Source: Mycobacterium sp. EPa45 (GTDB lineage Bacteria; Actinomycetota; Actinomycetes; Mycobacteriales; Mycobacteriaceae). From it: a stretch of 64,000 nt of DNA. Positions 34,542-43,174 of the stretch are shown in pieces. The DNA is taken from assembly GCF_001021385.1 (NCBI RefSeq), contig NZ_CP011773.1:4092001-4156000 (forward strand), written 5' to 3'. Position 1 is the first letter of the stretch. Every line of letters starts with the position of its first letter. The notes beneath the pieces are model-generated. The model did no database searches, was not told where the DNA came from, and was given only the letters and a program-made list of their open reading frames with translations. A program made the translations under genes and the position numbers.

Positions 34542-35668
34542 AGCGGTTTGGGTCGCTCACGGTCGGTCTGCAGGTCGGCACGCAACCGCCGCTGTCGGCG
34601 CTGCGCGCTTTTCTGCTGGGAGCGCGGATGATGCGACTCGACTCGGTGATGGTGATCGATCACTTCCAGAACATCTTTCCCACGGCGATCTGGGATCGTG
34701 AGCTGACGTGGCTCGCCGCCCAACGCTCGACGCCGAACGAATTCTTCGACTACCAGGTCCTGCTGGGGCATCTCGCCACCCGCGTCGGGCCGATGCGTCT
34801 GGGAGTCGGTGTTACCGAACCGATCCGGCGCCATCCCCTGGTCATCGCCCAGGCGATGATGACGCTGTCGCATCTGACCAAGCGCGCTCCGATCCTCGGA
34901 ATCGGGGCGGGTGAGCGGATGAACATCGACCCCTACGGACTGGACCCATCCGATCCGGTCGGCCGGTTGGACGAAGCATTACAGATCATCCGTGCGTGCT
35001 TCCACGGTTCAGGACCGATCACGTTCTCCGGCAAGCACTATCAGCTCGAGCACGCGGCGATGGACCTCAAACCGGCCAGCGGGCGGGCTCCGCAGATATG
35101 GGTAGCCGGACACGGTCCGCGCATGCTCGATTTGACCGGACGCTACGGGGACGGCTGGTATCCGACCGCAGTGGCCTCCCCCGAGGAATACGCCGCCAAA
35201 CTCGAGTCGGTGCGCATCGCGGCTCGCAACGCCGGACGGGACCCGCACGCGGTCACTCCCGCGCTGCATCGCTTCATGGTGGTTGGCCGCTCCGAACCAG
35301 AGGTGCGGGCCATACTGGGCACCAAGGTGATTCGCGCGTTCGGGCTCATGGCGCCCGCCGAGTTGTGGCGACAAACCGGAGTCACCCATCCGTTCGGCGA
35401 GCATTTCAATCCCCTCGTCGACTTCGTCCCCGACCACTATGACCGCCGCACGATGGACGACGCGATCGCTGCGGTGCCAACCGAGGTGCTGACCGAGGGG
35501 CCGCTGCTGTGGGGCACCCCCGATCAGGTGGTGGCCAAGCTTGCGCGGTTCCGCGCAGCCGGCCTGCGACACGTGGTTCTGGCCCCGGTCTCAGGCCTGG
35601 CGTCCAGGCGCGCCGCCCTCTACGGGCTTCGGGCCACCGGTGGGATTGCCCGCGCGCTCGGCCGCTGA
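34538..35668 (+). CDS. LLM-class oxidoreductase resembling phthiodiolone ketoreductase
   Basis: A 376-residue F420/flavin-dependent luciferase-like enzyme. Its GIGAGERMNIDPYGLDPSDP, IWVAGHGPRMLDLTGRYGDG and GVTHPFGEHFNPLVDFVP segments match in layout the M. tuberculosis phthiodiolone ketoreductase (Rv2951c), from memory. That enzyme reduces a ketone on phthiocerol-type lipids; the substrate here is not established. The GTG start at 34538 overlaps the ATPase stop (GTGA), so the two are translationally coupled. Its 3' end overlaps the convergent hydrolase by 78 bases. Confidence 0.85.
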   Translation: MKRFGSLTVGLQVGTQPPLSALRAFLLGARMMRLDSVMVIDHFQNIFPTAIWDRELTWLAAQRSTPNEFFDYQVLLGHLATRVGPMRLGVGVTEPIRRHPLVIAQAMMTLSHLTKRAPILGIGAGERMNIDPYGLDPSDPVGRLDEALQIIRACFHGSGPITFSGKHYQLEHAAMDLKPASGRAPQIWVAGHGPRMLDLTGRYGDGWYPTAVASPEEYAAKLESVRIAARNAGRDPHAVTPALHRFMVVGRSEPEVRAILGTKVIRAFGLMAPAELWRQTGVTHPFGEHFNPLVDFVPDHYDRRTMDDAIAAVPTEVLTEGPLLWGTPDQVVAKLARFRAAGLRHVVLAPVSGLASRRAALYGLRATGGIARALGR

Positions 35669-36571
35669 GGCGTCAAGTCGCGTGATGATCTCCGCGACCG
35701 GGCCGAGCACGAGCGGGAGACACTCGTTGAACAGAAGGTGGTGTTCGGTGTCGAAGACGACCAGCTCTTTTGCGGGGGCCGCGATTCGGGCGTAGACCTT
35801 CTTCGTGTAGTCCAGGCTGAACAGGGGATCGCCTCGGCCGGCAACGACCACGACCGGACAGGTGATGGTTCCGTTGCGGACCGCGCTCACGTCGGCGGTC
35901 AACAACTCGGCCAGAAAGGCAACCGGATAGGACCTCAGGCTCAGCGGGTCCAGCAGGAACTGCTCAGCGGTCCACGGCTCGCGGCACACCCGCTTCATGT
36001 CGAGGTAGACGCTGAACGGAACCGGCAGCCGGGGCGAGATCGTGGCCAGGGCCCGCAAGCCTCGCATGAATGGCCGGTAGCCCCGCTGCAGGAACGCCGG
36101 AAACCGCGACACGGTGATGGAATCAGGCAGCTCGGGATCGAGAATGTTGTGCGCCGCCACACCCGCCAGCTCGCGGTCGCGGGTGGCGACGAGCATCGCC
36201 AGCACACCGCCCTGACTGGACCCCACGACGACGGGACGACGCCCGTATCGCTCACGCGCCCACTCGGTTGCGTCGAGCGCGTTGGCGACAAGGTTCTCCA
36301 AGCGCAGGAGCCGACCCACGCGCGGGCTTTTGCCGTGCCCTTCGAAGTGCACCCCCACGACGTTGATGCCCTGCTGGGCAAGCCCGTCGCAGAACTCTTC
36401 GTAGAACAGGGGATGAGTCATGGTTCCCGGAAGGAACACCACGACCGGACCAGCCGACCGGCCATGCCAAATCGACAGCACTATCTCCGCCCCGGCGGAA
36501 GTGATCGTCACCTCCTCGTAGCGCTTCGGGTGCTCAACCTCATTGCGCAACCGCTGATCTCTGTCACGCAT
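35591..36571 (-). CDS. Alpha/beta hydrolase (serine aminopeptidase/monoacylglycerol-lipase-like)
   Basis: A 326-residue alpha/beta hydrolase. The oxyanion-hole strand is VVVFLPGTMTHPLFYEEF, the nucleophile elbow is VGSSQGGVLA, the acid is in VVVAGRGDPLFSLDYT, and the catalytic histidine is probably in FDTEHHLLFNE. GGAGGG lies eight bases before ATG 36571, deciding that start. The proline- and glycine-rich C-terminus (GGPKPVEGGAPGRQA) overlaps the convergent LLM gene and may be poorly constrained. Substrate is unknown. Confidence 0.83.
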   Translation of the reverse strand: MRDRDQRLRNEVEHPKRYEEVTITSAGAEIVLSIWHGRSAGPVVVFLPGTMTHPLFYEEFCDGLAQQGINVVGVHFEGHGKSPRVGRLLRLENLVANALDATEWARERYGRRPVVVGSSQGGVLAMLVATRDRELAGVAAHNILDPELPDSITVSRFPAFLQRGYRPFMRGLRALATISPRLPVPFSVYLDMKRVCREPWTAEQFLLDPLSLRSYPVAFLAELLTADVSAVRNGTITCPVVVVAGRGDPLFSLDYTKKVYARIAAPAKELVVFDTEHHLLFNECLPLVLGPVAEIITRLDASAAERAGNPTGGPKPVEGGAPGRQA

Positions 36572-36748
36572 GTCCACTCCCTCCATTGCCGTCGGTGCTC
36601 GGCGAACCCACCGTCCACTCACTCAATGTGCCTGCGACAGGGCCACAAGTCCCGGACCGGGTGACCTTTGATCATCTCCGCGAAGAGGCCTCCGTCGCCG
36701 TTTGAGTCACTTGCTCACAATCGGCGCCGTATCTGACAGGCTGGCCCC

Positions 36749-38113
36749 ATGCCACTCACGTTGTGCAGTTTGGGCGCGGCCAACACGGTCACCGGCTCCA
36801 AACATCTGGTGGAAGCCGAGGGCAAGCGAATCCTGGTGGATTGCGGCCTGTTTCAGGGCGCGAAGAACCTGCGCGAGCTGAACTGGGCACCCCTGGCGGT
36901 CGACCCCGCAAGCATCGATGCGGTCGTCGTGACCCATGCGCACCTCGATCACACCGGCTACCTGCCGCGGTTGGTGCGCGACGGCTTCAGCGGGCCGATC
37001 CTGTCCACCCGGGCCACCGCCGCCGTCGCCGAGATCATTTTGAGGGACAGCGCATACCTGCAGGAGCGAGACGCCGCGTTCCTCAACAAGCACAAGGCGA
37101 CCAAGCATCACCCCGCGTTGCCGCTCTATGACAGCGAGGACGCCCGGCGCGCGATGGAGTTGTTCGACACCCATCCATTCGGCCAGCAGTTCACCGTGCC
37201 AGGTGACGGTCCGGTGGTGACGTTTCGCCGCGCCGGGCACATTCTCGGGGCGGCGACGGTCGAGGTCCGCTGGCACGGCTGCAGCATCGTGTTCTCCGGT
37301 GATCTGGGGCGCTACGACGATCCGGTGATGCTCGACCCCGAACCGGTGACCGCGGCGGACTACCTGGTCATGGAATCGACTTACGGCGATCGCCTGCGCG
37401 ATCGGACTGACCCGGCCGACGCACTCGCCGAGGTCATCGACGCGACGGTGAGCCGCGGCGGCACGGTGGTCATACCCGCGTTCGCGGTGGGTCGCGCTCA
37501 GACGCTGCTCTACTACCTGTGGCTACTGCGCTCCGCGGGCAGGCTGCCGGACGTCCCGGTCTATCTGGACAGTCCGATGGCGATCAATGCCAGCGACCTG
37601 CTGAGTACCTACCGCGATGATCACCGCCTGCGCCCTGAGGTCTACGAGGGCATGTGCGAGCTGGCGATGTATACCCGCGAACCCGAGCAGTCGATGCAGA
37701 TCTCGGCCAGCCGCGAGCCGAAGATCGTGGTCTCGGCCAGCGGGATGGCCACCGGCGGCAGGATCCTGCACCACTTGAAGGCGTTCGCCCCGGATCCGCG
37801 CAACACGATCATGGTGACCGGCTACCAGGTGCCGGGTACCCGCGGCGCAGCCATCGCCGCCGGCCAGCGTTACGTCAGGATCCACGGCGAATGGATCGAG
37901 ATCAACGCCGAGGTGGCGAACCTGGCGATGCTGTCGGCGCACGCCGACGCCGACGAACTCGTCCGCTGGGCTTCCGGATTCAGCGCGCCGCCGCGACAGG
38001 TTTTCGTCGTCCACGGCGAACCCCAGCCGGCGGACACCCTGCGCACCCGCCTTGATCGCGAGTTCGGCTGGCAGGCAACGGTTCCCAGGCCGAACCAGCT
38101 TTTCAGCCTGTAA
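36749..38113 (+). CDS. Metallo-beta-lactamase/beta-CASP ribonuclease-like protein
   Basis: A 454-residue protein of the CPSF73/YSH1-like group. The metal-binding HAHLDH lies at residues 63-68; further ligands are in RRAGHILGAA and FSGDLGRYDD. The beta-CASP part shows ESTYGDR, VIPAFAVGRAQTLLYYL, VSASGMATGGRILHHLK, and the C-terminal LSAHADADELV. Such enzymes cut or degrade RNA from the 5' end. It is separate from the main mycobacterial RNase J and is usually annotated as an MBL-fold exoribonuclease. Length is normal. It is divergent from the hydrolase gene. Confidence 0.9.
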   Translation: MPLTLCSLGAANTVTGSKHLVEAEGKRILVDCGLFQGAKNLRELNWAPLAVDPASIDAVVVTHAHLDHTGYLPRLVRDGFSGPILSTRATAAVAEIILRDSAYLQERDAAFLNKHKATKHHPALPLYDSEDARRAMELFDTHPFGQQFTVPGDGPVVTFRRAGHILGAATVEVRWHGCSIVFSGDLGRYDDPVMLDPEPVTAADYLVMESTYGDRLRDRTDPADALAEVIDATVSRGGTVVIPAFAVGRAQTLLYYLWLLRSAGRLPDVPVYLDSPMAINASDLLSTYRDDHRLRPEVYEGMCELAMYTREPEQSMQISASREPKIVVSASGMATGGRILHHLKAFAPDPRNTIMVTGYQVPGTRGAAIAAGQRYVRIHGEWIEINAEVANLAMLSAHADADELVRWASGFSAPPRQVFVVHGEPQPADTLRTRLDREFGWQATVPRPNQLFSL

Positions 38114-38312
38114 CCCGGGGGTGGCGGCGGGCCGACCTGCTGGAACCGCCGGGCCGAACTTCTCGTCAACTCCGGTTTCGGCGCCAGCCGCATCGGTTAC
38201 CCCAGATCAATCAGATCAGAGTCATGGCTCTGGCCCTGCCGCAGTACTCAGGGTCCCAGCCCCCGATGCCGTGGGCAAAAGAAGAACCACCGCACGGATT
38301 GGAGTGGTCAAA

Positions 38313-38555
38313 GTGCAGGCAAACAAGTGGAGGTTGGCGATAGCCGCTGGCGGCGTCAGCGCAGCAGTCGCGATGGGGGTAGTCGGTGTGATGGCGGCCG
38401 AGCCCCAACAAGCGGTGGGTGCGATAGCGCCCCAGGGCTCGCCCGAGCCCACAGTCACGTCAACGACAGCTCCGAGCACGCTGCAGATAAGCTACGCAAG
38501 CCCGACGGTGACCGCGACCACGCCATCAGGCTTCGCGCCTGCTCCCCACCCGTAG
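38313..38555 (+). CDS. Small exported protein, 80 residues
   Basis: GTG 38313 follows GGATTGGAG at good spacing. The product starts with a basic, hydrophobic signal-like segment (NKWRLAIAAGGVSAAVAMGV) and ends in a Thr/Pro-rich tail (TATTPSGFAPAPHP). A GTG at 38304 is a possible alternative. I recall similar short exported proteins in mycobacteria near this locus, but function is unknown. It is followed by a short glycine-rich frame and then the insertion sequence. Confidence 0.65.
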   Translation: MQANKWRLAIAAGGVSAAVAMGVVGVMAAEPQQAVGAIAPQGSPEPTVTSTTAPSTLQISYASPTVTATTPSGFAPAPHP

Positions 38556-38598
38556 TTTCCCGGAATACACGCGCGGGCGCACAGCCCGCCGTAGTGCC

Positions 38599-38802
38599 AT
38601 GGGATCACACCTAACGGTAGCCGTGAAAAGCGTGACACTTAGCTCCGGTTCTCGGCCGGCGGGTAGCGGCGGCACCGGCCCGGGAGGAACGAGTGTGACC
38701 GGCACCGGCGGTGGTGGCGGGAACGGCGGCACGCCGGGCGGCGGCGTCGGCAGCGGCGGGTCCGGCGGCGCCGGAAATGGGTCAACCGGTAGCCCCGGGT
38801 GA
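38599..38802 (+). CDS. Short glycine-rich frame, possible gene remnant
   Basis: A 67-codon frame whose last 45 residues are Gly/Ser/Thr-rich (GGTSVTGTGGGGGNGGTPGG). It has no good ribosome site and is in a different frame from the exported protein before it. Two imperfect 13-base direct repeats (GGTAGCCCCGGGT at 38788, GGTAGCCACGGGT at 38806) straddle its stop. It may be the tail of a gene cut by the IS110 insertion or simply low-complexity DNA. Confidence 0.35.
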   Translation: MGSHLTVAVKSVTLSSGSRPAGSGGTGPGGTSVTGTGGGGGNGGTPGGGVGSGGSGGAGNGSTGSPG

Positions 38803-38828
38803 CTCGGTAGCCACGGGTTTCTCCTATG

Positions 38829-39881
38829 TCAAGCCGCTGCCGTTTGGCAAGGCTGTGTTCGATTTCTGTGATCGGTGTGGAGATGGCTGTAGACGACGCG
38901 GGCCAGGCGGCGTTTGAGGCAGCGCAAGGCCTCGGTGCTGGAATCGCCTTCTGCGAGTCGGTGTCGGTAGTAGGTCTGTCCGAGGCCGGGAAGGCGGATC
39001 TGGGTCACGGCGATGCGGTGTAGCGCGGCGTTGAGTTGGCGATTGCCCGTGCGGGTCATGCGGACCCGTCCGGCGGTATTGCCCGACCACACAGGTATCG
39101 GCGCCACACCGCTGTGACGGGCGAAAGCCGCCTCGCTTTTGAAGCGAGTCACACCGGCGGTTTCACCGACGATCTTGGCCGCGGTGAGCTCGCCGCACCC
39201 CGGCATCGCCAGCAGTACCGGTGCGATGACCCGCACGCGCTCACCGATCCGCTTGGCCAACACATCGATCTGTTCGGTGAGCCGGGTGATGTCCGCCAGC
39301 TCGTCGCGGGCGAGCTCAGCGACCAGACCAGGCACAGTGTCCAGCCAGTCGCCGAGCAACCTGCGATGCTTGGCTAGATCCAAAGAGCCCGATTTCGGGG
39401 CATGGTCGGGATCGAGTTCATGAACCCGCCACAACAACCGATTGATCGTCGAAGTCCGTTGCCCGACAAGGTCTTCACGGCGGTCAATCAGCAACTTCAG
39501 CTCGCGTGAGGTCTGGTCGTGTGAGGCGATCGGCAGATCGGGCTCCCGTAAGTAGGCCCGCGCCACGGCCAGCGCATCGATCGGGTCAGACTTACCCCGG
39601 GTCCGTGCCGAGGCTCTGGCATAGGCCATCAACTTCGGCGGCACCCGCACCACCTTCTGATCAGCAGTCAGCAGATCTCGCTCCAGCCGCGCCGACAAGT
39701 GCCGGCAATCTTCGATCGCCCACACCACCTCGACCCCGAACTGGGATCGGACCCACTGCACGGCCTGACGATGCCCGTCAGTGGTGGCCTTGACCACCTT
39801 CTCTGCGAGCTTGCGGCCCACCTCGTCGACGGCGACGAAGGTGTGCGTGCGCTTGTGTACATCGGCTCCAACAACAACCAT
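38829..39881 (-). CDS. IS110-family transposase (RuvC-like DEDD recombinase)
   Basis: A 350-residue transposase. The RuvC-like DEDD residues are D7 in VGADVHK, E57 in AIEDCRH, and D99/D102 in KSDPIDALA. The C-terminal Transposase_20 part holds MPGCGELTAAKIVGE and FARHSGVAPIPVWSGNTAGR with the serine recombination nucleophile. ATG 39881 is preferred over 39896 because GGAGG lies five bases upstream. The frame is complete, so the element may still be active. It is oriented toward the glycine-rich remnant. Confidence 0.92.
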   Translation of the reverse strand: MVVVGADVHKRTHTFVAVDEVGRKLAEKVVKATTDGHRQAVQWVRSQFGVEVVWAIEDCRHLSARLERDLLTADQKVVRVPPKLMAYARASARTRGKSDPIDALAVARAYLREPDLPIASHDQTSRELKLLIDRREDLVGQRTSTINRLLWRVHELDPDHAPKSGSLDLAKHRRLLGDWLDTVPGLVAELARDELADITRLTEQIDVLAKRIGERVRVIAPVLLAMPGCGELTAAKIVGETAGVTRFKSEAAFARHSGVAPIPVWSGNTAGRVRMTRTGNRQLNAALHRIAVTQIRLPGLGQTYYRHRLAEGDSSTEALRCLKRRLARVVYSHLHTDHRNRTQPCQTAAA

Positions 39882-40119
39882 GGTGGTTGCCTCCATTCAC
39901 TGTGAGGTGACGGTTGGGCCGGTCGGCGGACACATCTCAGTGGGGGCGATGCCACGCTCCTATCAAGTCACGCCGGCCGGTCCTTCACACCTGATGCCGA
40001 CAAAACCCATGCACGCCAACCCGAAGGCGGCACCGAGATTACGAGCCAGACACCAGGTGTAAAGGATCCAACCACCGCAAGAGCGGCAATCTCACCTTGA
40101 CACTGAGCTGAGATTACGA
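39882..40119 (-). ncRNA. Candidate IS110 bridge-RNA region
   Basis: IS110-group elements encode a structured bridge RNA in the untranslated end before the recombinase; it pairs with donor and target DNA. Here about 240 bases upstream of the transposase start have no open frame. They contain an 11-of-12 inverted repeat (TCCTTCACACCT at 39981-39992 with AGGTGTAAAGGA at 40055-40066) and a 10-base direct repeat. Fold and guide loops were not computed. Confidence 0.45.
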
Positions 40120-40334
40120 CCTCGCGGGGCGATTCTTGTGAAAGTCCCTGCGCGATGCCGATTCTCGCCACAGGTGACCGGTTCGATTCTGCGTCGAAGG
40201 TTCACCTATACGCGCACACCCAACGAGTTCACCACGCCGGTCTATGCGACGGTTGCACAGGCGAAAGCGGCTGTCTTGCGGGTGCCGTTCGTGCCGCCGT
40301 GGGTTCGGCCGCCGATGTCGGCTGACCTGCCTGG

Positions 40335-40407
40335 CTCCCCCGGATGGACTCGAACCATCAACCGTCCGATTAACAGTCGGAAGCTCTGCCAATTGAGCTA
40401 CAGGGGA
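40335..40407 (-). tRNA. tRNA-Asn (GTT)
   Basis: The complement folds with acceptor TCCCCTG/CGGGGGA, D-arm GCTC/GAGC, anticodon loop CTGTTAA (anticodon GTT) and T-arm GATGG/CCATC with TTCGAGT. Discriminator G; CCA is not encoded. It sits about 220 bases from the IS110 side. Confidence 0.95.
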
Positions 40408-40547
40408 CTATCTGCCCGCTCCTACGCTGATGCGGACCGGAGAGTGACTCTAGCTTACCGGGGACCCCGGATGCCAAACCGGCGGGCGCGCGCCAACACA
40501 GGTACGTCAGGCAGGATGGAGAGGCGAGGATTCAGGAAGGGAACGCA

Positions 40548-40796
40548 GTGATCCAGTATTTGGCGGTGCTCGGCGTGGGTTATGTATTGGGCACCAAGGC
40601 TGGCCGTAAGCGCTACGAGCAGATCGTCGGCACCTATCGCGCCATCACTGACAATCCCGCCACGAAAACCGTGATCGACGCCGGTCGCCGCAAGCTCGCC
40701 GACCGGGTATCACCGGATCCGGACCCCAAAATGGTCACGCTGACCGAGATCGACGCCGAGACCACCGTGGTGGAACCGCAGCGGTCGGAGAAGTAG
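40548..40796 (+). CDS. Small YtxH-like conserved protein
   Basis: An 82-residue protein starting with GTG 40548 after AGGAAGGGAACG. The N-terminal YLAVLGVGYVLGTKAGRKRY is a short hydrophobic segment followed by a basic patch, as in YtxH-like proteins; the rest is charged. Probably a membrane-associated envelope or stress protein. Function unknown. It stands alone between the tRNA and a convergent secreted protein. Confidence 0.7.
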   Translation: MIQYLAVLGVGYVLGTKAGRKRYEQIVGTYRAITDNPATKTVIDAGRRKLADRVSPDPDPKMVTLTEIDAETTVVEPQRSEK

Positions 40797-40872
40797 GCAC
40801 GACGAAATCGACCTGACGGTCGTCAAGTGCACGAATTCACAGCCCCCAGGTCGGTCTCGCGACCTGAGAAAT

Positions 40873-41184
40873 TCAGCCCAGCGGGATGCTGATGGTCTGC
40901 CCCGGCAGCAGCGGCCCGGTGCTCACGCCGATACCGCCACCGGGCATCGACCCCGCGTCGGGACCGTAGACGCCGAACTGCGGCGTGCCGATGCTCACGT
41001 TGTTGTTCGAGTACGACAGGCACTGCCCGTCGCCGCGCGAGCCGAACCAGGCCAGGCAGGTGCCGCCGGGGTTCGCTGACGCAGTCGGGGCAGCCAGAGC
41101 GGCCAGGGCCGGCACCGCAGCCGCAGCCACGGCAAGCGCACCGAAGGTGGCGATACGCCGGGCACGAGTGTTCGCGGTAGTCAT
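40873..41184 (-). CDS. Small secreted protein with two cysteines
   Basis: A 103-residue protein with a signal peptide (RRIATFGALAVAAAAVPALA) ending near PTASANPGG. The mature part has two cysteines (GTCLAWFGSRGDGQCLSYSN), likely one disulfide, and a Gly/Pro-rich end (SIPLG). GAAAGGTC precedes ATG 41184. Small proteins of this style are common in mycobacteria; function unknown. It lies downstream of dnaG in the same direction with a 55-base gap. Confidence 0.75.
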   Translation of the reverse strand: MTTANTRARRIATFGALAVAAAAVPALAALAAPTASANPGGTCLAWFGSRGDGQCLSYSNNNVSIGTPQFGVYGPDAGSMPGGGIGVSTGPLLPGQTISIPLG

Positions 41185-41239
41185 ATCTGACCTTTCGCTC
41201 AAGACAGGCAGCACGTTAACCATAACCCGGCGGGAGTTT

Positions 41240-43165
41240 TCACGCAGTGAGGTCATCTCCGCTGGCCTGTTCCAGCAGACTGCGTCGATAAGCCTCCAGC
41301 GCCACCAGGTCGCCGAACAGCGCGTGATATTCGTCGCCCTGCTCCACCGGCGACATCCGCTGCAGCTTGGATTTCACCTCGGCGACCTGTCGGCCCACCC
41401 AGACCTCCTGCAACCGGGCGAGCACACCGCCGATGTAGCGGGGCAGTTTCTCTTCCTCGTCGACCCGGATCGTCTCCACACCGAGCTCGGTGATCAGGCC
41501 TTCGGTCAGGGGCGCGCCGGCCTGTTCCCGCACCTTGTCGATCCACTGGCCACCGATGATGCCCGACGACGTCCCGCCGGCCGCCTCGATCGCGGTGCGC
41601 ACCGCGGCGTAGCCGGGATGGGTGAAACTCTCCACGGTCAGCGAGTCGAACACCGGCCCGGACAGCGCCGGGTACTGCAGGGCGGCCTTGAGCGCCTCGC
41701 GCTGCGGCCACAGTGTCGGATCGCGCGGGTCGGGGCGACGAGCCAAACCCTCAGCTTTGGCGCGTGCGGCCGGCGCGCGCCGGTTGTCGCGGCCGCCCGG
41801 CTTGTGGCCGGCCTCCTCACGAACCCGGGCGATCACCTGGGCCACGTCGTCCCAGCCCACCCAGCCGGCCAGCTGGCGGGCGTACTCGTCGCGCAGCGTC
41901 GGGTCCTTGATCTGAGCAACCATCGGCACGCAGCGCCGCAGGGCCGCCACCCGGCCCTCTGCCTGGTCCAAGTCGTGCTCGGCCAGCGAGGTGCGGATGG
42001 CGAACTCGAACAGCGGCGTGCGGCGGGCCACCAGATCGCGCAGCGCTCCGTCGCCTTGGGCCAACCTCAGATCGCAGGGGTCCATCCCGTCGGCAGCCAC
42101 GGCCACGAAGCTCTGTCCGGCGAGGTTCTGCTCCCCCGCGAACGCCTTCAGTGCGGCCGCCCGCCCGGCCGCATCGCCGTCGAAGACGTAGATCAGTTCA
42201 CCGCGGAAGAACTTGTCGTCCATCATCAGCCGCCGCAGCATCGACAGGTGCTCGTCGCCGAACGCGGTGCCGCACGCGGCGACCGCGGTGGTGACCCCGG
42301 CCAGGTGCATGGCCATCACGTCGGTGTAGCCCTCGACGACGACCGCCTGATGCCCCTTGGCGATGTCCCGCTTGGCCAGATCCAGGCCGAACAAGACATT
42401 TGACTTCTTGTAGAGCACCGTCTCGGGGGTGTTGACGTACTTGGCCTCCATCTGGTCGTCGTCGAAGATCCGACGGGCACCGAAGCCGATGGTCTCGCCG
42501 CTGGCAGTCCGGATCGGCCACAGCAGTCTGCGGTGGAACCGGTCCATCGGGCCGCGCCTGCCCTCCCGCGACAACCCGGCGGCCTCGAGCTCCTTGAACT
42601 CGAAGCCCTTGCGGATCAGATGCTTGGTCAGCGAATCCCAGCCCGACGGCGCGAAGCCGCAACCGAATTGACGGGCCGCGGCCGCGTCGAAGTTGCGCTC
42701 GGTCAGGTACTGCCGCGCCGGTGCTGCTTCCTCGGATTCCAGTGCGGCAGCATAGAACTCCTGCGCGGCCGCGTTGGCGGCGATCAACCGGCTGCGACTG
42801 CCGCGGTCCCGCTGCACGCTGGTGCCGCCGCCGCTGTAGGTGACGGTGTAACCGATGCGATCGGCCAGCATTTCCACGGCCTCGACGAAACTGACGTGTT
42901 CGATCTTCTGGATGAAGGCGTAGGCGTCCCCGCCTTCGCCACACCCGAAGCAGTGAAAGTGGCCGTGATTGGGCCGGACGTGGAACGACGGCGACTTCTC
43001 GTCATGGAACGGGCACAGGCCCTTCATCGAGTCGGCGCCGGCCCGACGCAGCTGAACGTAGTCACCGACGACGTCCTCGATGCGGACCTGGTCCCGGATG
43101 GCGGCGATATCGCGATCGGAGATCCGGCCCTTCCGGTCTCCACCCCCGCCCACCGCTGCAGCCAT
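41240..43165 (-). CDS. dnaG: DNA primase DnaG
   Basis: A 641-residue primase. The CHC2 zinc finger reads CPFHDEKSPSFHV...FHCFGCGEGG near residues 48-75. The TOPRIM catalytic part has VVEGYTDVMAMHLAG and VFDGDAAGRAAA. The C-terminal helicase-interaction domain ends ASGDDLTA. It makes RNA primers for lagging-strand synthesis. The start is set at ATG 43165 (43171 is also possible); it lies about ten bases after the dgt stop, so the two are coupled. Matches what I recall as Rv2343c. Confidence 0.95.
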   Translation of the reverse strand: MAAAVGGGGDRKGRISDRDIAAIRDQVRIEDVVGDYVQLRRAGADSMKGLCPFHDEKSPSFHVRPNHGHFHCFGCGEGGDAYAFIQKIEHVSFVEAVEMLADRIGYTVTYSGGGTSVQRDRGSRSRLIAANAAAQEFYAAALESEEAAPARQYLTERNFDAAAARQFGCGFAPSGWDSLTKHLIRKGFEFKELEAAGLSREGRRGPMDRFHRRLLWPIRTASGETIGFGARRIFDDDQMEAKYVNTPETVLYKKSNVLFGLDLAKRDIAKGHQAVVVEGYTDVMAMHLAGVTTAVAACGTAFGDEHLSMLRRLMMDDKFFRGELIYVFDGDAAGRAAALKAFAGEQNLAGQSFVAVAADGMDPCDLRLAQGDGALRDLVARRTPLFEFAIRTSLAEHDLDQAEGRVAALRRCVPMVAQIKDPTLRDEYARQLAGWVGWDDVAQVIARVREEAGHKPGGRDNRRAPAARAKAEGLARRPDPRDPTLWPQREALKAALQYPALSGPVFDSLTVESFTHPGYAAVRTAIEAAGGTSSGIIGGQWIDKVREQAGAPLTEGLITELGVETIRVDEEEKLPRYIGGVLARLQEVWVGRQVAEVKSKLQRMSPVEQGDEYHALFGDLVALEAYRRSLLEQASGDDLTA

Positions 43166-43174
43166 CGGCACAGT

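Larger units (their letters stand above)
38829..40119 (-). mobile_element. IS110-family insertion sequence (outer limits approximate)
   Basis: The element consists of one transposase gene (38829-39881) with a roughly 240-base untranslated end upstream of it. IS110 elements usually lack terminal inverted repeats and make little or no target duplication, so the exact borders cannot be set by eye. I place the 5' limit near 40119, where a 10-base direct repeat (GAGATTACGA at 40035 and 40110) ends, as a guess. Left neighbour is a glycine-rich remnant and right neighbour is tRNA-Asn. Confidence 0.65.

Noticed and set aside
40119..40334. Possible integrase or phage att at tRNA-Asn.
   Set aside because: I found no integrase gene and no repeated copy of the tRNA-Asn 3' end in the window; the IS110 next to it does not use tRNA sites.
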